Under the pieces are notes generated by a model. It did not search any database. It had not been told where the DNA came from and saw only the letters and a program-made list of their open reading frames with translations. DNA of 23,152 nucleotides from Bacilli bacterium (GTDB lineage Bacteria; Bacillota_I; Bacilli_A; RF39; UBA660): contig JAFUFG010000043.1 of assembly GCA_017470045.1 (NCBI GenBank), positions 1 through 23,152 of the forward strand, in the 5' to 3' direction. Made by a program: the position numbers and the translations under genes. The stretch's first letter is position 1. Each line of letters opens with the position of its first letter. Shown piece by piece: positions 11,263 to 18,331 of this stretch.

Positions 11263-11577
11263 ATGAATGGTGAAATAGGAATTGATGAATTAGATTTCGG
11301 ATATAGTAGAATGGGTACCCAAAAATATATGGATGATCTAAATACTCAAGCAATTACAGAAACTTGTCGTTTACTTCGTGATATTAATGGTATCAAGACT
11401 GCTATTCAAGCAGGATGGCAAGGACAATCAGAGGAAAATTTCGTTAAAAACTTTGAAAAGGCTATTGGAGAAACAGAAGAATCAATTAAAGGTTTAAGAG
11501 AAATCTTAGATGGTGAATTTGCTTCTATCGAAGATGCAGTAGCTAATCAAGATAATGAAATGGTTCCATTAGATTAA
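11263..11577 (+). CDS. WXG100 (ESAT-6-like) type VII secretion protein
   Basis: WXG100 proteins are helical hairpins exported as dimers by EssC-type secretion systems. This 104-aa protein has the WxG turn W52-Q-G54 in AGWQGQSEENFVKNFEKAI, with helices on both sides and no signal peptide, all as expected. It is slightly longer than the classic 95-100 aa and carries an N-terminal stretch of about 20 residues before the first helix. A perfect GGAGGT lies 6 nt before the ATG. This is the best match in the locus to an EsxA-type core substrate. Whether it pairs with itself or with a neighbour cannot be told from sequence. Confidence 0.9.
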   Translation: MNGEIGIDELDFGYSRMGTQKYMDDLNTQAITETCRLLRDINGIKTAIQAGWQGQSEENFVKNFEKAIGETEESIKGLREILDGEFASIEDAVANQDNEMVPLD

Positions 11578-11594
11578 TTTAGGAGGTATATACA

Positions 11595-12113
11595 ATGGGA
11601 ATGATATCAAGAGAATTCCATAATATAGGATGGAATATCGGTTCTGAAATTAAAAACGCAACAGATAATATTTCTGATATGTGGAGAAGAGTAACTGGTG
11701 GAGTTAAAGCTACATGGAATAGTATTATGAATTACGATGTAGTAGGTATTAACTATGCAAAAGTACCAGATATGCAAAGAGCTATTGATGAATATGTAAA
11801 AGCTTTATCTACTCACTTAGAAGAAGTTAAAAGAGATGCTGATAATGCTAAAGCTATGAAAGGTGAATATGCTGAAGCAATTAAAGAATTCATTAACGCA
11901 GTTTGTGATTCTTGTGATGCTGTTATCTCATATTTAAATAAATTCAGAGATAAATTAGCTACTGGATATGCTGAAAGTGGTTATAGTGAAGACGAAACTG
12001 TTTTGGGTTCTTACAAAGCAAAAGATACCAACTTGGCTTCTGACATTAACGATCAAGCTGGAGACTTAAGAAAGAATCATGAAAGATATGGTGCCGGTGG
12101 CGGAGGCCAATAA
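11595..12113 (+). CDS. Candidate type VII secretion substrate, helical, Gly-rich tail
   Basis: The family is not recognised. The 172-aa protein has an N-terminal region of about 55 residues with three tryptophans (13, 30, 41), then a long helical hairpin (about 58-120) whose turn MKGEYAEAIKEFI (88-100) resembles a WXG turn with Met in place of Trp, and a polar tail ending in GAGGGGQ. A CxxC pair is at C104 and C107. There is no signal peptide or clear membrane helix. AGGAGG lies 8 nt before the ATG. It is the largest product of the six-gene run, directly after the WXG100 gene, so it may be an exported effector-like or structural substrate. It is too short for an LXG toxin and shows no toxin motif. 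Confidence 0.75.
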   Translation: MGMISREFHNIGWNIGSEIKNATDNISDMWRRVTGGVKATWNSIMNYDVVGINYAKVPDMQRAIDEYVKALSTHLEEVKRDADNAKAMKGEYAEAIKEFINAVCDSCDAVISYLNKFRDKLATGYAESGYSEDETVLGSYKAKDTNLASDINDQAGDLRKNHERYGAGGGGQ

Positions 12114-12141
12114 TCTTCTGATTTAGAAAGGGATTGATACT

Positions 12142-12441
12142 ATGCTTCAAAATTTGTATCGAGAAAGAAATCAATATCGTACTCTTCGTGCAAACTTAGG
12201 TGCTATTTTAAGTAATCTAAAGTCAGGAAAGGGAAGTATTGACGATTGTAATAAAATTACCTCTTATTATATGGTTGATGATAATTGGCCAGATAATGGG
12301 ACATTTAAATCTACTTCCGATGAAATAAGCGGAATTATAAATAAGATTGAAGCTGAAATAATCCCATGGCTTGACCAAAAGGTCAGACAAACAGATCGTA
12401 CGATAGGGGATTTAGAGTTGGCTGAGTCTATGAAGGAGTGA
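12142..12441 (+). CDS. Small helical protein of the type VII secretion operon
   Basis: The family is not recognised. The 99-aa protein has a basic N-terminal helix (LYRERNQYRTLRANLG), a middle part with NWPDNGTF, and a second helix with EAEIIPWLDQKVRQ. The two-helix layout resembles the small partner proteins that accompany LXG and WXG genes in Firmicutes (YwqH-like), but no diagnostic motif is visible. It has one cysteine, C36. The binding site AAAGGGAT lies before the ATG. It ends with TGA-TGA, the only UGA stop in the window, 4 nt before the next ATG, so translation is probably coupled. Confidence 0.7.
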   Translation: MLQNLYRERNQYRTLRANLGAILSNLKSGKGSIDDCNKITSYYMVDDNWPDNGTFKSTSDEISGIINKIEAEIIPWLDQKVRQTDRTIGDLELAESMKE

Positions 12442-12445
12442 TGAT

Positions 12446-12715
12446 ATGGCTTTTATTAATTCCGATATTGATAAATTACGTGAATGTGGAAATCATATTA
12501 TTCAATATTCAAACGACTACTTAGAGGTTATGAATGAATTGATGAAGAAAATGGAAAATGTTTCAAACAATAATGTTTGGCATGGAGAAAGCGCTAATAA
12601 GTTTATAGAAAATATTAAGAAAGATAAAGTTCAATATACTGCAATGGGCAATTCGTTAAAGAGTTTTGGTCAAACGATTGTTAATTTTTCAAATGATTTA
12701 TCTGGGGTGAAATAA
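12446..12715 (+). CDS. WXG100-like type VII secretion protein
   Basis: An 89-aa helical hairpin with W45-H-G47 in NVWHGESANKFIENIK, the Trp-x-Gly turn followed by the Ser/Ala and Phe positions seen in WXG100 proteins. There is no signal peptide. AAGGAG (12433-12438), inside the end of the previous gene, is 7 nt from the ATG. Its stop TAA shares one base with the ATG of the next gene. With the 104-aa protein at 11263 it makes a second WxG protein, so the two may form a heterodimer like EsxA/EsxB or be separate substrates. Confidence 0.85.
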   Translation: MAFINSDIDKLRECGNHIIQYSNDYLEVMNELMKKMENVSNNNVWHGESANKFIENIKKDKVQYTAMGNSLKSFGQTIVNFSNDLSGVK

Positions 12716-13008
12716 TGAAAAAGATTCATTTTGATTATCCTGGGTTGCAGAATAATATTTATCCATCTCTTAATAGTGCTATTAATAATTTAAGAAATGC
12801 TTCTAATACTTTGTCAAGTATGGGAATTCCTTCTGGATGTCCTTATGCAGGATATCTTAGAAATTCTGGTGCAAAAGTTTCTAACTGTGTAAATCGTTTG
12901 AATAGTGTTTTATCTGACTCAAATGACACTAATAGTAAGTTAAATACTGTTGTTGATAACTTTACTATTAATCTATCGAAGATTCCAATTACGAAAATTA
13001 GTAAATAA
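12715..13008 (+). CDS. Small helical protein at the end of the type VII secretion operon
   Basis: The family is not recognised. The 97-aa protein is rich in Asn and Ser, with helices at about residues 15-38 and 52-90 around SGCPYAGYLRNSG, which sits where a WXG turn would be. Cysteines at 42 and 58 flank that turn and could form a disulfide. No signal peptide is seen. Its start overlaps the preceding stop by one base and is preceded by GGGGTGA, so it is translationally coupled to the WXG100-like gene, which suggests a partner protein. It is the last gene before the convergent terminator. Confidence 0.75.
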   Translation: MKKIHFDYPGLQNNIYPSLNSAINNLRNASNTLSSMGIPSGCPYAGYLRNSGAKVSNCVNRLNSVLSDSNDTNSKLNTVVDNFTINLSKIPITKISK

Positions 13009-13042
13009 AAAGAATTAGGTTTTATCCTAATTCTTTTTTTTT
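13009..13042 (+). terminator. Bidirectional terminator between WXG operon and essC-esaB
   Basis: AAAGAATTAGG (13009-13019) pairs with CCTAATTCTTT (13026-13036), loop TTTTAT, with a T-run to 13042 on the plus strand and TTTTTAT on the minus strand. It starts one base after the stop of the last plus-strand gene and ends at the minus-strand stop, serving both convergent units. Confidence 0.88.
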
Positions 13043-13295
13043 ATAATAATATTAAGCTTGTTCCATTTCTAATATCGGTATTAAATATTAGATCATTTGG
13101 ATTGTATTTATGATTTGTGTCTCTATTGTATAAAGAAGTATTATTTGTACCGATAAAGCAATCTTCACTCATTTCTTGTATTGTTTTATTAAGTAATGTA
13201 ATGATGTTTCCTACACGCCTATTAATAGGAATATATAGGTCATAGCTTGCCTCTATTGTTGGAACAATGATTTCAACCAGAATCTTATTTTTCAT
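13041..13295 (-). CDS. EsaB/YukD-like ubiquitin-fold protein of type VII secretion
   Basis: EsaB (YukD) is a small cytoplasmic ubiquitin-like component of Firmicutes type VII systems. This 84-aa protein fits by pattern: strands KILVEIIVP and YDLYIPINRRVGN, a helix IITLLNKTIQEM, then LYNRDTNHKY, and the ending IRNGTSLILL, the ubiquitin-like close seen in YukD. The start at 13295 has AAGGG about 9 nt upstream; an ATG at 13304 directly abuts that site and is less likely. The gene begins inside the 3' end of essC, so it is probably translationally coupled. Similarity is judged by eye; no conserved diglycine is present. Confidence 0.8.
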   Translation of the reverse strand: MKNKILVEIIVPTIEASYDLYIPINRRVGNIITLLNKTIQEMSEDCFIGTNNTSLYNRDTNHKYNPNDLIFNTDIRNGTSLILL

Positions 13296-16200
13296 CTGCT
13301 TCATCCCTTTCTTTTACTACTTTCTTGATTGGTGTTACAACTTCATTATCAATTGTAAATGCCATATCAGGGAAGCTTGCATTTGCAAGTTCTGGGTCCA
13401 TTCCATTTACTTTAAATAGAATTTGTCTTCCAATTCCTTCTCCTACCCATATTCCACTTTGGTTTGATACCGTAGATCGATAGATTGGATCTAATTGAAA
13501 TTGTTTATAGGATTCGTATTCATCAGCAATAATTAGGAATGTATTTTTTGAATTTTTAACTTTTTCAAAGAATTGTTGGAATAATACAGGTTCTTTTGTA
13601 ATCGATTCTTTTAGTTTTGAAATACCGTTGATAAAGTATACGATTTGTCCAGTTTGTTGTTCTCCTTTATCAATTTCTGGAAGTAATGCTTTAATTACTC
13701 CTTCGAACTTATCAATATAACAGTCTACTGGTATTTTTGATATATCAAATTTTTTCATTAAATCTATTGTTCTTATCTTTGTATTAGGTATTGTCTTGAT
13801 GATTGTAAATAAGGAATAGAAGAATGGTATTGTTTGATCGATGTCATTGTATACCATTGCATTTACTTTATTCTTTGTGAAGTTAAAGCAATGTGGTTCT
13901 TTGGAATTAACATCTACACCAACTGGTACTTCAGATAATCCTTGTAAACTTGGAATGATATGTTCTACGGATACTACTTCTGGTAATACTGGTATTCTTT
14001 TTGCATGTGTTTTAATCATTGATTTTAACTTATCATTTGTATTTTTGATTAGTTGTCCTATATTTTCTAATTTATCAATATAAGCTGTTTGGAACTCAAA
14101 TTTTATATCTCCTATACCAGATACACCTCTTCCAGAAAGTTTTGCTGGTAATACTTTTTTATCACAGTTTAGGATACTTCTATAATCCGAATCATTTGGC
14201 ATTTGTAAGCATAATTTGTTTTGGAAGTATTCTGCTAATCTAGAACGGAAACTATTTGCAGCTCCTGTTGTAATTGTGAATGTTACACCATATTTTGAAC
14301 TTTCACGGAATAATGAAGTAGTAAGATCAGCTATTTTTGATAGAGATTCGTTAAATGCTTCATTGTTATTAATAATAATGTGAATTAATGGTAATTTTTG
14401 TTTACTTAGTTTCAAGTAGTCTACATAGTTACCATTGTATTCTACAAATAATTCTTTTCTTCGATCAATCTCTTTATCTACCATGATTAGTAAGTTTATA
14501 ATCTTTTCTTCGTCATAGATGGTACATACATCACCAACTTGTGGAGATTGACTAAATGATTTTAATGTTTCAGCACCAAAGTCTAAAATGTACACATTAA
14601 TATCTTCTGGTGTATGGTTTGTAATAATAGAGTAGATCATTGTTTGTAATAGATTTTCTTTACCACTATTTGCCATACCATATATTAATGTATTATTTTC
14701 TGTAATATTAAGAGTTAATAATCCTTGCATTTGTTCGGATGGATTATCGTATTCTCCAATAATTGGAATAATCTTATTTGGTGTTAATTGATAATTATAT
14801 TTTGTTTTTAATTCGTTTAAATAAATAAATTCTGGTATTTTATCTAACCATAATTTCTTTGGTTGATAATTTTCTGCTTCAGATATATTAACAATGTGTT
14901 TTACGATATTTGTTAATTGATCTCCTTTTGCTTCTGCAGTATCGATTTTTACAGGATCTTGTAAAGTTTTAATTGTATTACCAACATTATCAACAATATG
15001 AATTGTATCATCGATTTTCTTTATAATTGCATCTGTTGGTACATATTTTGCTCCTGCCCAACCGGATTGACCAATATCGTAATATTCGTCATAACCAACT
15101 TCTAGGTAGAATCTTCCAGCTTCTTTTAAACTAGCAGCATCTGGTTTTTTTAATACTTCCATACTGTCGCCTCTATCTTGTACTTTTAAGCAGACACGGA
15201 ATTTTGTATTAGACCAAATTTGATCATTTACTACTCCAGATGGTTTTTGTGTTGCTAGTATTAAGTGAACTCCTAAGGAACGTCCTATACGTGCAGTAGA
15301 AATCAATTCATTCATAAATTCTGGTTGTTGTGCTTTTAATTCGGCAAACTCATCACTTACGATAAATAAGTGAGAAATAGGCTCTTTTAAGACCCCTTCA
15401 CGATAATAATGTTGATATTTATAGATATCGATTGTACTTTCTCCAGTAGCATTTTTTGCATCATTAAAGATTTTTTGACGTCTCTTTAATTCGGAATTAA
15501 TTGATACTAAAGTTCTGTTCATATCACTAATATCTAAGTTTGTTATGGTTCCTACTACATGTGGAATACGTTTGTTTGTTTCTCTGTTTTCGAATGCTCC
15601 TGCTAAACCTCCACCTTTGTAGTCGATTAATACGAATTGTACTTCATCTGGGTGATAGTTTACTGCCATGGATAATAAGAACGTAATGATGAACTCCGAT
15701 TTACCGGAACCAGTGGATCCAGCGATTAAACCATGTGGTCCATGTTCTTTTTCATGTAGGTCTAATAAGAATAAATCTCCATTCGTATGAACTCCTATTG
15801 GAGTTTTCAAAGAGATGGTTGGATCATTTGACTTCCATTTGTTTAAAATGTTTAACTGCTCAATTCTGGCTACATTGAACATTTCTAAGAATGTAAGTGA
15901 TGTAGGTAATTGAGAAGCTTCATCAACAAATTCGATTGGGATGTTTGCTAATCGATTAACGATTTGTCGCATATCAATACTTGGAATTACTTCTGGTGTG
16001 AATACTGTTTGGTTGTTTATGTTCTTTTCTATGATACAACTCTCATTTTCATATAATTCAATGAATCCATCACATTCATTTGGTAAGGATTGTAGGGAAT
16101 TATCTAAGATTGTTATGGAGAATCCTAAGTTATCTTTTGCATTTAAGATATCTTTAATAATGGTAATATTTTTTATTGCACTATAGTTATTTGTTACGAT

Positions 16201-17904
16201 TAAGTAATAAGGTGGAAAACTAGTATAAGCTGTTTTACGATCAATTTGTTTTGTTTCTTTTGTATCTCCTTCTTCTTGCTTGCCACCTTTTAATTTTCCC
16301 TGTCTCTTTGTAAATTCTGTTTCAAGGGAACCGGAAATCTTTTTAATTTCTTCCATCGTTGTTGCAAAATAACGAATGGAACGATCTTCACTAATACAAT
16401 GTGGAGAATATTTCATATAAGAGTATTTTTCGATATCTCTATTATCTAATAAGAATACTATCTTTAAATCTAGTGGACTATGATATGCCATAAGTTGTAA
16501 CAATAGTCCATTTACATAATCTTCTGAATTCTTAATGTTACAGATAATAGCAGATATATTTTTATCTAAGAATGAAAACGTAACTGGAACATTATTGATT
16601 TTTTCTGAATTTTTTGATATTTCATAAACTTTTTCTTCTAGTTTATTTTCTTCTACTGTGAAGTGTTTCTCTGGTGCTTTTACTACTAGTTTTGATTTTG
16701 CAGTACCCATTCCTAATCTTACTGTTAGGAAATCTTCATCGGATACTTCTTTTGTCCATATTACGGATTTATTTCCAGATAATATTTTCGAACAACATTC
16801 TGGAACACTAGGATAGTTTGATTTCAATACTTGTATTTCTCTTTCTAGTGCTTGATTTATTTCTTGTTCTTTACCAGCAAGATACTCTGTATATTTTTGT
16901 TTCTTTTTTGCTTCTTTTTGTTTATGCCTTTTCTTTTGATATCTTTGAGTAAGTCTTGGTATTAACAATGTTCCGATGATCATTGTTACACACATGACAA
17001 TCTGTGGAATCGATTGCCCAACTGTTCTTGTACCGCTCGTGATTCCTGTTATTGTAGAATAGATTGTAATAAAAGTAGAAGATAGCATTGTAATTGATGT
17101 ACCAATAGTTAATAAAAATGGTAATTCTTCTAGTTCTCCTGTTGGAGGAGGGTTATCGATTTGTATTTCTTCTTCTTTTATACTTTGTTTTAATCGTGGT
17201 GTGTGGAAGAAATAATCTTCTTCCGTATATAGTTCTCTTGATAAATCTTCTTCTGATACTGGTTCTATTTGAGTGTTGTCATAGATATGTTCGTCAGAAT
17301 ATTGGATTAAACAAGCGGTATTAATTGCGACTTGTCCTTGTGGATTGTTAACTTGAATAAAGTCTCCCATCCAGATTATTTTTAAACCATATAAGAAGAT
17401 TACGTCTCCTGCTTTTAATTTTTTTGCTTTAATACGGATGTCATTTAAATATGCGAATAATGTATCCGATTCTGCAGCTTGAATATACCAATTATCTTGT
17501 TGTTTTGTAATCTGAATCTGTGTTTGCATGACTAATTTGTTATTATATTGAATTGCATTATTAGCGGATGAACCGATTGTAATTGTTGTTTGATTTAGAC
17601 GGTATTTTTTATAACTTTCTTCTACACTAGGCATACAATACAATATTAGTACGTCATTACGATCTTTTATACGAAGTTGATAGAAACTGTATTCTTTTAA
17701 TTCTACGATTCCATCTACACTAGAAGTTACTACGTCAACACTACCATTACTTTTAATCATCCATTTATCTTCTTGAGCTTCAATATTAACGGATCTTCTT
17801 ATCTTTGAATCTACTGGTAAATAGTCAATTACATATGCTCCAGATATTTTCTTTGGTAGATTGAATTTTGTGATTTTATCACGATCTAGTATGAATACTC
17901 TCAT
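13285..17904 (-). CDS. essC: EssC-type FHA/FtsK ATPase, type VII secretion motor
   Basis: EssC is the hexameric membrane ATPase that powers WXG100 export. The protein has 1539 aa, close to known EssC/YukBA. Order: two degenerate FHA-like domains in the first 200 residues (the second includes TITIGSSANNAIQYNN), two membrane helices at about 262-284 and 298-318, a basic linker, then tandem FtsK/SpoIIIE domains. The first has Walker A GSTGSGKS at 729-736, FVLIDYKGGGLAGAF, and Walker B IVSDEFAEL (D851, E852). The second has GMANSGKE at 1076-1083, with Glu in place of Ser/Thr. The third (about 1300-1539) shows no Walker A. The ATG at 17904 follows AAGGAG at 9 nt; an upstream in-frame start at 17943 lacks support. 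It is convergent with the WXG operon and overlaps the EsaB-like gene. Confidence 0.93.
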   Translation of the reverse strand: MRVFILDRDKITKFNLPKKISGAYVIDYLPVDSKIRRSVNIEAQEDKWMIKSNGSVDVVTSSVDGIVELKEYSFYQLRIKDRNDVLILYCMPSVEESYKKYRLNQTTITIGSSANNAIQYNNKLVMQTQIQITKQQDNWYIQAAESDTLFAYLNDIRIKAKKLKAGDVIFLYGLKIIWMGDFIQVNNPQGQVAINTACLIQYSDEHIYDNTQIEPVSEEDLSRELYTEEDYFFHTPRLKQSIKEEEIQIDNPPPTGELEELPFLLTIGTSITMLSSTFITIYSTITGITSGTRTVGQSIPQIVMCVTMIIGTLLIPRLTQRYQKKRHKQKEAKKKQKYTEYLAGKEQEINQALEREIQVLKSNYPSVPECCSKILSGNKSVIWTKEVSDEDFLTVRLGMGTAKSKLVVKAPEKHFTVEENKLEEKVYEISKNSEKINNVPVTFSFLDKNISAIICNIKNSEDYVNGLLLQLMAYHSPLDLKIVFLLDNRDIEKYSYMKYSPHCISEDRSIRYFATTMEEIKKISGSLETEFTKRQGKLKGGKQEEGDTKETKQIDRKTAYTSFPPYYLIVTNNYSAIKNITIIKDILNAKDNLGFSITILDNSLQSLPNECDGFIELYENESCIIEKNINNQTVFTPEVIPSIDMRQIVNRLANIPIEFVDEASQLPTSLTFLEMFNVARIEQLNILNKWKSNDPTISLKTPIGVHTNGDLFLLDLHEKEHGPHGLIAGSTGSGKSEFIITFLLSMAVNYHPDEVQFVLIDYKGGGLAGAFENRETNKRIPHVVGTITNLDISDMNRTLVSINSELKRRQKIFNDAKNATGESTIDIYKYQHYYREGVLKEPISHLFIVSDEFAELKAQQPEFMNELISTARIGRSLGVHLILATQKPSGVVNDQIWSNTKFRVCLKVQDRGDSMEVLKKPDAASLKEAGRFYLEVGYDEYYDIGQSGWAGAKYVPTDAIIKKIDDTIHIVDNVGNTIKTLQDPVKIDTAEAKGDQLTNIVKHIVNISEAENYQPKKLWLDKIPEFIYLNELKTKYNYQLTPNKIIPIIGEYDNPSEQMQGLLTLNITENNTLIYGMANSGKENLLQTMIYSIITNHTPEDINVYILDFGAETLKSFSQSPQVGDVCTIYDEEKIINLLIMVDKEIDRRKELFVEYNGNYVDYLKLSKQKLPLIHIIINNNEAFNESLSKIADLTTSLFRESSKYGVTFTITTGAANSFRSRLAEYFQNKLCLQMPNDSDYRSILNCDKKVLPAKLSGRGVSGIGDIKFEFQTAYIDKLENIGQLIKNTNDKLKSMIKTHAKRIPVLPEVVSVEHIIPSLQGLSEVPVGVDVNSKEPHCFNFTKNKVNAMVYNDIDQTIPFFYSLFTIIKTIPNTKIRTIDLMKKFDISKIPVDCYIDKFEGVIKALLPEIDKGEQQTGQIVYFINGISKLKESITKEPVLFQQFFEKVKNSKNTFLIIADEYESYKQFQLDPIYRSTVSNQSGIWVGEGIGRQILFKVNGMDPELANASFPDMAFTIDNEVVTPIKKVVKERDEADEK

Positions 17905-17933
17905 ATCAAACAACTCCTTATTATCTAATATAA

Positions 17934-17942
17934 AGTATATCA
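17934..17942 (-). promoter_or_regulatory. Probable promoter of essC-esaB
   Basis: On the minus strand, TGA then TATACT (17939-17934) forms an extended -10 with a weak -35. Transcription would start near 17927, about 22 nt before the ATG. The 11 bases ATGATATACTT also occur before the metallopeptidase gene. Confidence 0.45.
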
Positions 17943-17970
17943 TATATTCCTATTGAAATTAAATGTTTTC

Positions 17971-17999
17971 TTGCATATATTTTATTATTATGTTATTAT
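17971..17999 (+). promoter_or_regulatory. secG promoter
   Basis: TTGCAT (17971-17976), 17 bases, then TATTAT (17994-17999) preceded by TGT (extended -10). The start would be near 18006, ahead of GGAGGTG. It is divergent from the essC promoter. Confidence 0.65.
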
Positions 18000-18027
18000 A
18001 TAAATGTTATTAAAACGGAGGTGTTCG

Positions 18028-18246
18028 ATGGAAACCGCATTATTGATAATTTCAATATTATTAATTATCATTGTTCTTTTACAAAGTGGTAAGGCAGAAA
18101 GTGCTGCTCAAATCCTTTCAGGAGGACAAAGTGATTTATTTTCAAAACGTAAAGAACGTGGTTCTGAATTATTTATCAGCAGATTAACATTTGTTCTTGG
18201 AATGGCATTTTTTGTTATCTGTTTAGTGGCTATGTTTATAGAATAA
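18028..18246 (+). CDS. secG: Preprotein translocase subunit SecG
   Basis: SecG is the small membrane subunit of the SecYEG channel that assists SecA-driven export. The 72-aa protein has two membrane helices: TALLIISILLIIIVLLQSG at the start and FVLGMAFFVICLVAMF at the end. Between them is the conserved SecG stretch QSGKAESAAQILSGGQSDLF followed by a basic loop. The ATG at 18028 is fixed by GGAGGTG 4 nt upstream; an earlier in-frame ATG at 18004 would add eight residues with no binding site. A promoter and a terminator bracket it as a single-gene unit. In many Firmicutes secG stands directly before rnr, as here. Confidence 0.95.
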   Translation: METALLIISILLIIIVLLQSGKAESAAQILSGGQSDLFSKRKERGSELFISRLTFVLGMAFFVICLVAMFIE

Positions 18247-18266
18247 GAACTTCGGTTCTTTTTTTT
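18245..18266 (+). terminator. secG terminator overlapping the stop codon
   Basis: AAGAAC-TTCG-GTTCTT followed by six T. The upstream arm starts with the last two bases of the secG stop TAA (18244-18246). Confidence 0.85.
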
Positions 18267-18302
18267 GTGTATAAAAGACTAGTTCTATCCAAGAAAATCA
18301 AG

Positions 18303-18308
18303 TATAAT
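18303..18308 (+). promoter_or_regulatory. Probable rnr promoter (-10 box)
   Basis: A perfect TATAAT lies 24 nt before the rnr start codon, behind the secG terminator. The -35 region (around 18280, TAGTTC) is poor. Transcription would start near 18315 and include AGGAAG as binding site. Confidence 0.5.
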
Positions 18309-18331
18309 AGATATTATAGGAAGTGTAGCTT

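Noticed and set aside
11595..12113. LXG polymorphic toxin
   Set aside because: At 172 aa it is far too short, with no toxin domain motif and no immunity gene next to it.
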